This document shows, one piece after another, positions 18,058 to 27,443 of a stretch of DNA of 64,000 bases. This DNA comes from CAZSLC01 sp964607675 (GTDB lineage: Bacteria; Bacteroidota; Bacteroidia; Bacteroidales; UBA932), in the NCBI GenBank assembly GCA_964607675.1, contig CAZSLC010000003.1:1-64000 (forward strand). The letters run 5' to 3'. Made by a program: the position numbers and the translations under genes. Under the pieces are notes generated by a model. It was not told the origin of the DNA and did not search any database. It saw only the letters and a list, made by a program, of their open reading frames with translations. Positions within the stretch are counted from its first letter, which is position 1. Every line of letters starts with the position of its first letter.

Positions 18058-19737
18058 ATGGGAATCAAATTTTTAAGATTATTAGCCTGCTCTTTTGCAG
18101 CACTGTTCATTTATCAGATATCATCAGCATGCTCCAATATTATTATTACGAAAGGGGCATCTAAAGATGGTTCTATAATGGTTACATATTCGGCAGACTC
18201 TCATCAACTATATGGAGAGCTTTACTATCGCCCTGCACACACATTCTCAAAAGGATCACTCCTCGATATCACCGAGTGGGATACTGGAAAATATTTAGGT
18301 AAAATAGACCAAATAGCAAAAACATATCAGACAGTTGGAAACATGAACGAACACCAACTGATAATCACCGAAACCACATTTGGAGGGAGAGAAGAGTTAT
18401 TTGATCCCAATGCCATAATGGACTATGGATCACTAATATATATTACTCTTCAAAGGGCTAAGACTGCTCGTGAAGCAATCAAACAGATAGACGAACTCGT
18501 AAATAAATACGGCTACGCTTCGTCGGGGGAATCTTTTTCCATCGCTGATAAAAATGAAGCATGGATCTTTGAAATAATAGGCAAAGGGAGCAAAATAGTA
18601 AATGGCAAAAATATAAATAAAGGTGCCGTATGGGTAGCAGTTAGAATCCCAGACGGAGCAATAAGTGGCCACGCCAATCAAGCCAGAATTACAAAACTCA
18701 ACTTCAAAGACAAAGAGAACTTCCTATACTCAAAAGATGTTGTGTCATTTGCAAGGGAAATGGGCTATTTCTCAGGCAAAGATGAAGATTTTAGTTTTTG
18801 CGATGTTTATGCACCATTAGATTTCGGAGCACTACGTGGTTGCGAGGCAAGAGTATGGAGTGCCTTCAACATCTTAGGAAAAGGAACAATCGGTGATAAA
18901 AATGCAAATGACTATCTCGATTATGCAATGGGATACAACAAGGAGAACAAGATGCCTTTATATTTCTTCCCAGAAGAAAAAGTATCCCTAAAAGAGGTAG
19001 CTGACGCAATGAGAGACCACTATGAAGGTACCCCTATGGATATGACACAAGACATCGGAGCAGGTGGACATCACACCCCTTACAGATGGAGACCCATGGG
19101 ATTTGAAGTAGAAGGTCAAAAATACCTCAATGAACGCGCTATTGCAACTCAGCAGACTGGTTTTTGGATTCTCTGCCAATCACGCAGCTGGCTTCCAGAT
19201 GAGATTGGAGGTATTCTTTGGTTTGGTGTTGACGATGCTGCAACATCTTGTTTAACACCCATATACACATCAATAACCGAAGTGCCTGAATGTATTAAAG
19301 AGGGCAACGGCAACATTATCAAATACTCACCCACCTCACTATTTTGGGTAACCAACAGAATAACCAATTTTGCATATATGCTCTACGACCGCATTGCCCC
19401 AGTGGTGCAAAAGGCCGCCAATGAATTTGAAAATAGTTGCATCACAGAGATATCTTCAATAGACAAAAAAGCACAAGAGAGCAAAAATCCACGTAAAGTG
19501 CTTACAGAATATTCTGTTGGAAAAGCACAAGAACTTTTCAACAAATGGCAAGAGCTCGACACCTATCTCTTAGTAAAATATATTGACGGCAATGTTAAAG
19601 TTGAAAATGAAGATGGCACTTTCAAAGACAATGGCTACTCACCAGCTATCCCAGCCTCTCCACAACAACCAGGATATAATAAAAAATGGAAAGAAGCCGT
19701 TGTAAAAGATGCAGGCAAGACACTAATATCTAAATAG
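18058..19737 (+). CDS. C69-family dipeptidase
   Basis: Secreted peptidase of the PepD/C69 family, an N-terminal-nucleophile hydrolase. The signal peptide ends before Cys25 in SSACSNIIITKGASKDGS, and in this family that cysteine becomes the catalytic N-terminal residue after processing. Other family marks are TYSADSH, ETTFGGREEL, GESFSIADKNEAWIFEI and HANQARI. At 559 residues it is somewhat longer than cytoplasmic PepD (about 470-530), as is usual for Bacteroidota secreted forms. The next gene begins at the base after its stop, so it leads a tight three-gene operon with DUF362 and DUF6599 proteins. Confidence 0.92.
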   Translation: MGIKFLRLLACSFAALFIYQISSACSNIIITKGASKDGSIMVTYSADSHQLYGELYYRPAHTFSKGSLLDITEWDTGKYLGKIDQIAKTYQTVGNMNEHQLIITETTFGGREELFDPNAIMDYGSLIYITLQRAKTAREAIKQIDELVNKYGYASSGESFSIADKNEAWIFEIIGKGSKIVNGKNINKGAVWVAVRIPDGAISGHANQARITKLNFKDKENFLYSKDVVSFAREMGYFSGKDEDFSFCDVYAPLDFGALRGCEARVWSAFNILGKGTIGDKNANDYLDYAMGYNKENKMPLYFFPEEKVSLKEVADAMRDHYEGTPMDMTQDIGAGGHHTPYRWRPMGFEVEGQKYLNERAIATQQTGFWILCQSRSWLPDEIGGILWFGVDDAATSCLTPIYTSITEVPECIKEGNGNIIKYSPTSLFWVTNRITNFAYMLYDRIAPVVQKAANEFENSCITEISSIDKKAQESKNPRKVLTEYSVGKAQELFNKWQELDTYLLVKYIDGNVKVENEDGTFKDNGYSPAIPASPQQPGYNKKWKEAVVKDAGKTLISK

Positions 19738-20886
19738 ATGGACAGACGCAATTTTTTTAAAACAATATCAGCAGGAGGTGCAATTTTCGCTGCAGCTCCT
19801 GCTATTAAGGCGATAGAGAGCACAAAGGGACTACTCCCTGATTCACTTCCAGAGACAAACATGGATAAAATCCTCTCTATTCCACGCACTAAAAACTCTT
19901 TACCTGGTAAATACCCAGGTAAAGTAGTAGTCTGCAAAGATGAAGATTGTATAATAGACAACATACCATCTGAAGAGGCCGCATACCAAATGATATCTGC
20001 ATCTATGCTCACCCTCACAGGAAAAAAAAATCTAAAAAAAGCGTGGCGAGAGTTTGTCTCTCCAAAGGATGTTATTGGACTGAAAGTGAATCCCATAGGT
20101 GATGCTCTACTATCCACCTCTCATGCTGTCACCAAATCTGTAATCCGTCAATTGGAAGAGTCAGGAATACCTCGTAAAAACATCATTATTTGGGATAGAA
20201 GAGAGGAGAATCTCATAAATGCAGGATACACTGCACAAAACTACCCTGGAATAGAGATATTATCCACAGAATATGTAGATAGCAAAGGGAGTATGTATGA
20301 TGAAAAAGGGGAGCTTTACTCCAAAGATCGAATCAATAAAGATGTCTTCTTATATGCCGACGTCGATGGAGAATACGACGCATATACTCTCCCGTACATG
20401 GTCAATGAGGGGAAATATTCATATATGACCAAAATAGTAACTGATAGAGTTACTAAAATTATCAACCTTCCAATACTAAAAAATGCTGGTCCTACTGTCA
20501 CGCTATGCCTTAAAAACTTAGCATTTGGATCAATAACAAATACAGGAAGACTTCACAAGCCCCTTTGGCATCAAACCTGCGCCTATGTGTGCGCCTTTCC
20601 TCAAATAAGAGACAAAGTAGTCCTCAACATTGTCGATGGCATGAAAGGGTGTTTTGACGGAGGACCTGGCGCAAATCCGCAGTTTATCTGCAACTACAAT
20701 GTTATTATGGCAGGGACTGACCCCGTATCGGTTGACAGAATTGGCCACGAAATCGTCATCAAGAAGCGCATTGAAGAGGGGGTACAAAAAGAGGATAACT
20801 CCAAAAACTACAAATTTGCCACCATCGCTGAAAACTTAGAATTAGGAATAGCCAACAGAGATAAAATAGAATTAATTAATATCTGA
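19738..20886 (+). CDS. DUF362 domain protein with Tat-like signal
   Basis: A 382-residue exported protein. The N-terminus MDRRNFFKTISAGGAIFAAAPA is a twin-arginine-type signal. The DUF362 region follows, with VGLKVNP-like text (DVIGLKVNPIGDALLSTSH), IIWDRREENL and a C-terminal MAGTDPVSVDRIGHEIV. DUF362 has no settled reaction, and Fe-S ferredoxin-like cysteine clusters that accompany some members are not visible here. Starts directly after the dipeptidase stop (TAGATG arrangement), so translation is probably coupled. Confidence 0.82.
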   Translation: MDRRNFFKTISAGGAIFAAAPAIKAIESTKGLLPDSLPETNMDKILSIPRTKNSLPGKYPGKVVVCKDEDCIIDNIPSEEAAYQMISASMLTLTGKKNLKKAWREFVSPKDVIGLKVNPIGDALLSTSHAVTKSVIRQLEESGIPRKNIIIWDRREENLINAGYTAQNYPGIEILSTEYVDSKGSMYDEKGELYSKDRINKDVFLYADVDGEYDAYTLPYMVNEGKYSYMTKIVTDRVTKIINLPILKNAGPTVTLCLKNLAFGSITNTGRLHKPLWHQTCAYVCAFPQIRDKVVLNIVDGMKGCFDGGPGANPQFICNYNVIMAGTDPVSVDRIGHEIVIKKRIEEGVQKEDNSKNYKFATIAENLELGIANRDKIELINI

Positions 20887-20891
20887 GAAAA

Positions 20892-21629
20892 ATGAAATAT
20901 ATAATAAGCACAGTTGTTGCATTGATAGTATCATTTACATTATCTGCTCAGATAGGATTGAAAGTGATAAAAGAACGAGAATTCAAAGGTGAGGCATTGT
21001 ATGGCTACATGAATGGAGGTTCAGAACTTTTCTTTGAATATGGATTCGAATCATTGATTTCCAAAGAGGTGATCTACAATGGTGAAAAATATACAGTAGA
21101 TATTTTCGATATGGATTCACCCATTAATGCCTTCGGAGTCTATTCAGTACATATATTTAAACCTAAAAAAGTGGACTACCTTCTCACTAATATAAATGGA
21201 TATGACTGTTTGACTACCTACCAAATTCAGGCAGCCATAAAAGATCTATACATATCCATAACCTTCAATTCTGGTGAGACAGCCGCAAAAGGGGGAGAGG
21301 AACTTCTTCTAAAGTATATTGATGAACAATTTGATAGTATCACCACTAATGAAATAACAGAAAATTCTATACCAAATCTAACAATCATAGATAATCCTCA
21401 ATTTGGTATAGAATCTAAAAATCACATGGACCCAAGGGATATTAAAGACTTCTTTCCTGAGAAATTAGCCAATTACCCTCAGCCATATAGCGGTAATGTT
21501 AAATATGTCAACGGGCCTATCTCTCTAACCAATATATATCAAGGGTCAATCGATCAGTTCAAGGGAGCCACTCATATTTGGTTTTACCGCAATACAGAGG
21601 GTGAGATATCCTTTTTAATTGGTGGCTGA
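20892..21629 (+). CDS. DUF6599-type exported protein
   Basis: A 245-residue protein with a signal peptide (MKYIISTVVALIVSFTLSAQ). The conserved beginning of the mature part, EALYGYMNGGSELFFEYGFESL, and DIFDMDSPINAFGVYS are the type of text found in DUF6599 proteins, which often lie next to DUF362 genes. Function unknown. Third gene of the 18-21.6 kb plus operon (5 bp after DUF362). Its 3' end overlaps the convergent aldo/keto reductase gene by 15 bp, which brings two redox-flavoured operons together. Confidence 0.65.
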   Translation: MKYIISTVVALIVSFTLSAQIGLKVIKEREFKGEALYGYMNGGSELFFEYGFESLISKEVIYNGEKYTVDIFDMDSPINAFGVYSVHIFKPKKVDYLLTNINGYDCLTTYQIQAAIKDLYISITFNSGETAAKGGEELLLKYIDEQFDSITTNEITENSIPNLTIIDNPQFGIESKNHMDPRDIKDFFPEKLANYPQPYSGNVKYVNGPISLTNIYQGSIDQFKGATHIWFYRNTEGEISFLIGG

Positions 21630-22940
21630 CACTGCTTTAACCAGTTTATCAATTCTCTCAAGTTCTTTAGGAATCTCTATTTTTTGAGGACACATGGTCT
21701 CACATTTTCCACAAGAGATGCAACGGTGTGCTTGTGACTTATCTGGTATTTGAGCATATCTTGATAGAAATATATTTTTCCTTTTCTTAAACTCTGGTGT
21801 ATTAGGATTATCAATATCTGGAATTTTACTCTCGTTAAGAGCTTGATTATAGAATGAGAAGATAGCTGGTATATCAACTCCAAATTTACAAGGCATACAA
21901 TACTTGCAAGTGGTACAGCGAATAGGACTATACTTTTTAAATATTCTTAACGCTTCATCAAGGGCCACTCTCTCTTTTTCATCAAGAGGTTTAAAATCAG
22001 TTGATAATGTATTCACATTGTCAACCACATGCTCCATAGCAGTCATACCACTTAAGATCGTCAACACATTGGGAAGAGAGGCACAATAACGGAACGACCA
22101 AGAGGCAGTGCTCTTGTCTGGATGTATTGCTTTTAAAACAGCCTCTGAATCGGGAGTCAGTTTGGCTAACATCCCCCCCCTAACAGGTTCCATAACAATA
22201 ACAGGCAGCTTCCTGTCTTCCAACTTTTTGTATAAAGTTTTAGCATCCAATTCCTCCCAATCGTAATAATTCAATTGTATTTGGACGAAATCCCAATCAT
22301 ATTGGTCAAGGAGATAATCAAACAAAGGCATATCACCATGGAATGAAAAACCAAGTCTTTTAATACGCCCTGCTTTTTTCTCTTGCTTCAAATAATCAAG
22401 TACTCCATACTCACGATACACCCTATCATAATCTTCTCTTTTGCTAATAGCATGAAGAAGATAATAGTCAAAATATTCAACCTGTGTCCTGTCAAGTTGG
22501 GCTTGAAAAGTCTCTTTGGCTTTATTAAGATCAGTTATTGTCCATCCTGGCATCTTCGAAGCGAGATAGAAACTCTCTCTGGGGAATTTTTTCAAAGCCT
22601 TTCCGAAAAATGGTTCTGAAGTCCCCTTGTGATAATTCCATGCAGTGTCAAAATAATTTACTCCATGGGCATAAGCATAATCAATAAGTTGCTGTGAGAG
22701 CTGCTCGTCAATCTCCTTTTCACCCGTTAGTGGAAATCTCATCCCCCCAAATCCCAATAAAGAGACTTTGTTTCCAGATTTAATATCTTTTCTAAGGGCA
22801 ACTTTTGCCTCCTTTGCAGTAGGAGTACATGCTGTTGCCAAGGCCCCTACGCCACTTGATGCCGCAAACAAGCCAAACGTGCCTGTTCCAAGCACTTTTA
22901 ATGCATCTCTACGTGAGATTAGTTTTTTATCTGTTTTCAT
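21615..22940 (-). CDS. Tat-exported aldo/keto reductase with two 4Fe-4S motifs
   Basis: A 441-residue protein. The N-terminus has twin-arginine text SRRDALKVLG and a lipobox-like ALATAC, so export and possible lipidation are likely. Residues about 50-330 form an aldo/keto reductase barrel with YFDTAWNYHKGTSE (catalytic Tyr region) and LGFSFHG. The C-terminus adds two ferredoxin-type clusters: CTTCKYCMPCKFGVDIP near 340 and CISCGKCETMCPQKIEIP near 405. This AKR-ferredoxin architecture is known but its substrates are mostly unassigned. The ATG at 22940 is chosen because it begins the Tat signal. Last gene of the five-gene minus operon. Confidence 0.88.
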   Translation of the reverse strand: MKTDKKLISRRDALKVLGTGTFGLFAASSGVGALATACTPTAKEAKVALRKDIKSGNKVSLLGFGGMRFPLTGEKEIDEQLSQQLIDYAYAHGVNYFDTAWNYHKGTSEPFFGKALKKFPRESFYLASKMPGWTITDLNKAKETFQAQLDRTQVEYFDYYLLHAISKREDYDRVYREYGVLDYLKQEKKAGRIKRLGFSFHGDMPLFDYLLDQYDWDFVQIQLNYYDWEELDAKTLYKKLEDRKLPVIVMEPVRGGMLAKLTPDSEAVLKAIHPDKSTASWSFRYCASLPNVLTILSGMTAMEHVVDNVNTLSTDFKPLDEKERVALDEALRIFKKYSPIRCTTCKYCMPCKFGVDIPAIFSFYNQALNESKIPDIDNPNTPEFKKRKNIFLSRYAQIPDKSQAHRCISCGKCETMCPQKIEIPKELERIDKLVKAVSATN

Positions 22941-22962
22941 TATACGTGTATATATATGTTTA

Positions 22963-23535
22963 TTATTCTTTAAGCCACCCAACTGTCTGGGCAAGTGTTA
23001 TGATTTGATTAGCTCCAAGTCCAAGTTTGCGAGACAACAACTCCTTATTGATCATCGCCCTTACCACTGTCCCCAACCCAACGGAGGCACAATAGAGATA
23101 GACATTTTCGCTGATGCACCCAGTGTCACAATATGTCGCTTCAATAATTCCCTGATCTGTTTTACCTGTTATTTTTGATGTATCAGAAACATAAATAAGA
23201 TTTATAGGGGCCACCCCTACGAAATCTTGCTCCCCTGTCTCATTTCTCAAATCTTCCTCAAGATGAAGTATAAGTGAATGATCTGAAGGGTCATAGATAT
23301 ATGTAGCCCCTTTCATTGCCACATACAACTCTATTTCTTGTCTGTTATGTGAAGATGGGGCTGTTCTCCCCTTGGCCCTATTTCTTCCAAATGCAGCCCA
23401 CAACAAAGTGGAAAGCACCTGCATATCTATCTCTTTAGTGCTAAAGTCTCTTGAAGATCTCCTCTTTGAGATAGCTTCCAATAATGAAAGTCCTCCACTA
23501 ATTAGAGGCTCTGTGAGTTTAATGTGTTTTTCCAT
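22963..23535 (-). CDS. Nitroreductase family protein
   Basis: Probable FMN-dependent oxidoreductase of about 190 residues. The N-terminal SLLEAISKRRSSRDF is the FMN phosphate-binding motif. LLWAAFGRNRAKGRTAPSSHNRQEIELYV and GTVVRAMINKELL-type text further support the nitroreductase/SagB-like fold. No signal peptide is seen with the start at 23535, so it is the apparently cytoplasmic member of an otherwise exported operon. The gap to the upstream isomerase gene is 1 bp and to the downstream Fe-S reductase gene 22 bp. Confidence 0.85.
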   Translation of the reverse strand: MEKHIKLTEPLISGGLSLLEAISKRRSSRDFSTKEIDMQVLSTLLWAAFGRNRAKGRTAPSSHNRQEIELYVAMKGATYIYDPSDHSLILHLEEDLRNETGEQDFVGVAPINLIYVSDTSKITGKTDQGIIEATYCDTGCISENVYLYCASVGLGTVVRAMINKELLSRKLGLGANQIITLAQTVGWLKE

Positions 23536-23536
23536 T

Positions 23537-24469
23537 TTATATATCACACTCTCTATATGCATTGATAAGTTTTATCTCTCCCTCTCTCCCTTTTACGCTT
23601 TTTCCATGTTCCATGCATAAAACTCCCTCATATCCTTTCTCATATAGATATTTAAAAATATTCTTAAAATTGATCTCGCCTGTCAATGGTTCTTTCCTTC
23701 CTGGATTATCTCCAAGATGGAAAGAGGCTATTTCATCCCAAGCATCTTCTATATTGGGGATAATATTTCCTTCGGAGATCTGCTGATGATAAATATCGTT
23801 AACAATTTTACATGATTTTCTATTAACTCCTCTGCATATTGAATAGGCTTGGGGAATGCCTGTCAAAAATAACCCTGGATGATCTCTCCTGTTGAGAGGC
23901 TCAAGGACAATAGTCAATCCAGCCTCTTCCACTATGTCACAACATCTTCTGAGGTTATCTATCACATTAGCTGTTTGATAATCTGGATGGAGCTTCTGAT
24001 CATACCTGCCAGGTACTACCAATGCCTGTTTGATCCCTGTCCTTTTGAAACATTCTACCCCTTCTCTCATTTTCTTTTCAAGAAGACCACTTACCTCCGA
24101 ATTGTTTAGAGCAAACGATACTGTTTTAAAATCTGCATAGAGGACAAATGGCCCCATCTCCATGCCAAATGCGTTGATCTGCCTCATTATTTTTTCTTGA
24201 ATATCAGCAGGTCGTCCCATCATACCATTATCAAACATCGCCTTGAATCCCATATCGTGGCAAAATTTGATATTATCTATCGGATCTGCCCCAGCACTCT
24301 CTTTAAACATCCCTAACGAAGGGGCATATTTCATTTTAAATGGGCGAGAAGCATCTGTCAGCTTATCTTTTCCAAAAAGCGGTTCTACGCTGGAAACGGC
24401 AGAGGCAGCAACTACAGATGCCCCTGCAAAAGCTGTCGTTTTTAAAAATTGTCTCCTTGAATATTCCAT
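23537..24469 (-). CDS. Tat-exported sugar-phosphate isomerase/epimerase-like TIM barrel
   Basis: A 310-residue AP-endonuclease-2-type TIM barrel of the hydroxypyruvate isomerase/xylose isomerase-like group. The N-terminus SRRQFLKTTAFAGASVVAA is a Tat signal. Metal-site marks are VLEPLNRRDHPG (Glu), VNDIYHQQISEGN (Asp/His), FHLGDNPGR (His) and GEINFKNIFKYL (Glu). The likely reaction is isomerisation or epimerisation of a sugar or keto-sugar in the periplasm. Start at 24469 follows the Tat motif. It sits 4 bp after the Gfo/Idh/MocA gene, the usual partner in oxidative sugar pathways. Confidence 0.85.
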   Translation of the reverse strand: MEYSRRQFLKTTAFAGASVVAASAVSSVEPLFGKDKLTDASRPFKMKYAPSLGMFKESAGADPIDNIKFCHDMGFKAMFDNGMMGRPADIQEKIMRQINAFGMEMGPFVLYADFKTVSFALNNSEVSGLLEKKMREGVECFKRTGIKQALVVPGRYDQKLHPDYQTANVIDNLRRCCDIVEEAGLTIVLEPLNRRDHPGLFLTGIPQAYSICRGVNRKSCKIVNDIYHQQISEGNIIPNIEDAWDEIASFHLGDNPGRKEPLTGEINFKNIFKYLYEKGYEGVLCMEHGKSVKGREGEIKLINAYRECDI

Positions 24470-24473
24470 ATTC

Positions 24474-25823
24474 TTATTTTTTAGCAATATATGGGTCACC
24501 TGGTATTGGAATATCTTTCGACACATCGACATCTCCCATTACAAATACCTTTGGTCCTAATTTCATATCCGAATTCATCATTTCATCCCAACTCACTTCT
24601 TTCCCTGTATAAGCAGAAACACGCCCCATAACTGCACATAGTGTCGATTTGGCGGTAGCTTCAAGTTCATTGATAGGGGTAGCGTTTCTTATGGATGTGA
24701 CTAAATCAATATGTTCTTGGCGATAGGGACTTATTGATAGACTCTTCGAGGGTTTCCCTTCAGCGTCATTAGGATAGGTATATGAAAATAACTCTTCACC
24801 TTTTAGATTGGTAATTTTATTTATACAATTGGTCGAACCTAACGTCCCTTGCATCCTCTCTGATACAGAGGTGGCACAACCATCTATTTGACGGCACATA
24901 CTATGAACATGAATACCGCTTTTATAGACAAAATCAACAGAGAAATTGTCGTATTGGTCACCTGTCACCCTCCTCTGTCTCGAACCGAATCCCACTGCTT
25001 TTATAGGATAATCACCTATAAACCAGTTTGCCACATCAATATTATGGACATGTTGCTCAACAATATGATCTCCCGAAAGCCATGACCAATTGACCCAGTC
25101 TCTTATCATATACTCCATCTCCGTCCAAGATGGATTTGGATCTCTATGCCACAATTTACCTTGGTTCCAATAGACATTGCCACCAGTAATCTCTCCTATT
25201 TCACCAGCTTTGATATGGTTATAGACCTCAACATAATCCCTTTGATGGTGACGTTGTGTTCCAGTCACAATAGAGAGTCCTAACTCTTTTGCTTTAAGCG
25301 CAGTAGCCATGCAAGAACGAGCCCCCACAGGATCCACACATACAGGCTTCTCTGCAAAAATATGTTTTTTTGCAGCCACTGCAGCTGCGAGATGTTCGGG
25401 ACGGAAAAATGGGGGTGTTGCCAATATCACAATATCTACCCCACTTGACAGTACCTTTTCAAAGGCATCAAATCCAAGAAAACAATTTTCATCTGCAATT
25501 TCCAACCCTTTCTCTTTTTTTATTCTCTCTCTAAAACTCTCTATTTTGTCCTTAAACAGATCTCCGATGGCTGTAATTGTAAGATTTGGTCCAGCATTGA
25601 GAAAATTGAGAGCTGCACCTGTCCCTCTCCCCCCACATCCTATCACACCCGCCTTCAAAGGGGTACCGTCTGGTGCCTGATCAAGCCATTTTGCTGGTGT
25701 TACAACTATTTTTTGTGCACCAGTTGCACATCCTGCCAACAAAGATGGCACCACTATACCTGCGGCTGAAGCTACTGCCGCCTTTGTAAGAAAATCTCTT
25801 CTTGAAATTGAACTTTTTTCCAT
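24474..25823 (-). CDS. Tat-exported Gfo/Idh/MocA oxidoreductase (first copy)
   Basis: A 449-residue NAD(P)-dependent sugar oxidoreductase. Tat signal SRRDFLTKAAVASAAGIVV is followed by lipobox LLAGC. The Rossmann motif is GVIGCGGRGTG, followed by the family marker FAEKPVCVDP (EKP) and the C-terminal domain with QHVHNIDVANWFIGDYP, where the conserved DxxxW/H pair contributes to catalysis. In characterised exported relatives the nicotinamide cofactor is carried folded into the protein, which explains Tat use. It is 17 bp downstream of the cytochrome fusion gene and 4 bp upstream of the isomerase gene. Confidence 0.9.
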   Translation of the reverse strand: MEKSSISRRDFLTKAAVASAAGIVVPSLLAGCATGAQKIVVTPAKWLDQAPDGTPLKAGVIGCGGRGTGAALNFLNAGPNLTITAIGDLFKDKIESFRERIKKEKGLEIADENCFLGFDAFEKVLSSGVDIVILATPPFFRPEHLAAAVAAKKHIFAEKPVCVDPVGARSCMATALKAKELGLSIVTGTQRHHQRDYVEVYNHIKAGEIGEITGGNVYWNQGKLWHRDPNPSWTEMEYMIRDWVNWSWLSGDHIVEQHVHNIDVANWFIGDYPIKAVGFGSRQRRVTGDQYDNFSVDFVYKSGIHVHSMCRQIDGCATSVSERMQGTLGSTNCINKITNLKGEELFSYTYPNDAEGKPSKSLSISPYRQEHIDLVTSIRNATPINELEATAKSTLCAVMGRVSAYTGKEVSWDEMMNSDMKLGPKVFVMGDVDVSKDIPIPGDPYIAKK

Positions 25824-25839
25824 ATTATTTAAGTATTAT

Positions 25840-27357
25840 CTATTTATTTCCTGTTATTTCATCATACTCACACACGACTCTGAATCCTACATAAAAACAA
25901 TCCGAATACCACCATATACTCTTTGGCATCTGCGGGTCTGTTTTAAGCCATTCGTCACTGCGTGTGTGAGAACGAGCAGCACTACGAACCAAAGAGGCAT
26001 TGCTCAGATAGGAACCTCCCCTCACTACCCTCTCCTCTCCAGAATCGGGTCCCTTAGGATCTTTTACACCCTCTGAAGGATATGTAGAATAGATATCTGA
26101 AGAATAAAAATCCGAACAAAACTCAGCAACATTACCATACATATTTTTCAATCCAAAAGGATTGGGGTGGACAGACTCAGGCAGATGTGTCTTTGAACGG
26201 CTATTCTCTTTATAGATAACATATCTGTTGATATTGGTAGTATCATTCCCTCTCCATTTTGAAAAGAGTCCCATCCTATAAAAATCTTTAGGATTGCCTT
26301 CGAAGAAATATGGACCATCACTGCCGCCCCGTGCAGCATATTCCCATTCGGCCTCAGTAGGGAGTCGATAATGCTTACCTGTCACCTTTGAGAGCCAACG
26401 ACAATAAGTTTCAGCAGCATGGAAAGAGATAGAGAGTACAGGCCTCTGCCCCATTCCCCAACCTTGATCAGGCTGACCATATGGGGGTGTTGCCCCAGAG
26501 ATAGCATCTGTATCCCCACCACGGGTCCCTTCCGTATCTGTTGTCCTCCCCTCCAAAGAGGTGTGAGAGTAAAATGCCATATATTCATCCCAAGTGGTTT
26601 CAATCTCTGCCATATAAAATGGAGAAATCTCAACATTGGCCACAGGCCCTTCATCCTCAGAACGATACGGCTCATCCTTAGGACTCCCCATCTTAAAACT
26701 CCCCCCCTCAATTGCCTTCATATTGAAAGAAACTGTCGTATTTGGAATAAACTCTGTAAAATCTGTGAACTTTAGAACAGTTGCAGCCTCTTTAAACAAC
26801 TCTTTTCCCTCTGAAGAGAGTTTCCCAAAAGTACTATTGGATCCATGGGTATAACCCTCCATGTAATGTCCTGCATTGAGATGACAATTGATGCAGTGGA
26901 GATCCTCCATCCCCTCCTCTTTTTTCATTTTGTAGTAAAGATGGGCATCTTCTCCCTCCTTAGAGAGTTCCAATGGGAAAATATTTTCATGACAAGCTAC
27001 ACACGAAGATTCATATACATGTCCTCTTGCCTCTTCAAGCCTGCTTTTTGCCTCCCAATCGAATGCAGCAGAGTCAATTGTCCAATACTTCCATATATCT
27101 TTTACCCCCATTTTCATCTTCGTCACCATCTTTTCTACCCCCTTCGGAGGGAGGTGACACTCAACGCATGAGGTGCGCACTCCCGACTTAGTCTCATAGT
27201 GGGTAGAATGTTTCCAATTCTTGTCGGCATCCATATGGATATGACAAGAGATACAATACTCATTCTCCGATGTATTTTGGGATACTCTGCTTCCAATTAA
27301 TAGGAAAGAGATTCCAATTAAAACTCCGATTACTATCCAAATAAGTGCTTTTTTCAT
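25840..27357 (-). CDS. NapC/NrfH-like tetraheme cytochrome fused to FGE-like domain
   Basis: A 505-residue two-part protein. Residues 4-22 are a membrane anchor. Four CxxCH haem motifs follow at 35-39, 64-68, 119-123 and 155-159, the pattern of NapC/NirT/NrfH quinol dehydrogenases. Residues about 205-500 are a formylglycine-generating-enzyme/SUMF1-type domain (GGSFKMGSPKDE, YRLPTEAEWEYAARGG, GNVAEFCSD, VVRGGSYL, VGFRVV). The two copper-binding cysteines of true FGE are absent: the usual SFLCHxSYC position reads SYLSNASLV. It is therefore probably not a sulfatase activator. First gene of the redox operon; it may pass electrons from the exported enzymes to or from the quinone pool. Confidence 0.88.
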   Translation of the reverse strand: MKKALIWIVIGVLIGISFLLIGSRVSQNTSENEYCISCHIHMDADKNWKHSTHYETKSGVRTSCVECHLPPKGVEKMVTKMKMGVKDIWKYWTIDSAAFDWEAKSRLEEARGHVYESSCVACHENIFPLELSKEGEDAHLYYKMKKEEGMEDLHCINCHLNAGHYMEGYTHGSNSTFGKLSSEGKELFKEAATVLKFTDFTEFIPNTTVSFNMKAIEGGSFKMGSPKDEPYRSEDEGPVANVEISPFYMAEIETTWDEYMAFYSHTSLEGRTTDTEGTRGGDTDAISGATPPYGQPDQGWGMGQRPVLSISFHAAETYCRWLSKVTGKHYRLPTEAEWEYAARGGSDGPYFFEGNPKDFYRMGLFSKWRGNDTTNINRYVIYKENSRSKTHLPESVHPNPFGLKNMYGNVAEFCSDFYSSDIYSTYPSEGVKDPKGPDSGEERVVRGGSYLSNASLVRSAARSHTRSDEWLKTDPQMPKSIWWYSDCFYVGFRVVCEYDEITGNK

Positions 27358-27443
27358 CCTAACAAAGATATAAAATAAAAATTATTTTTGTTAACTTGCG
27401 GATCTTATTTTAACCTCACGAAACCAAATAAAACAACCTAAGT
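27358..27443. promoter_or_regulatory. Divergent promoter region of the two sugar-redox operons
   Basis: The 86-bp gap serves both operons. On the plus strand TATTTTTG (27383-27390) matches TAnnTTTG, about 54 bases before the second Gfo/Idh/MocA gene. On the minus strand TATCTTTG (27363-27370) lies only 5 bases before the cytochrome start codon, implying a leaderless or very short leader transcript. No operator palindrome was seen. Confidence 0.5.

Noticed and set aside
25840..26745. Active formylglycine-generating enzyme for sulfatases
   Set aside because: The copper-coordinating cysteine pair is absent and no sulfatase gene lies in the window.
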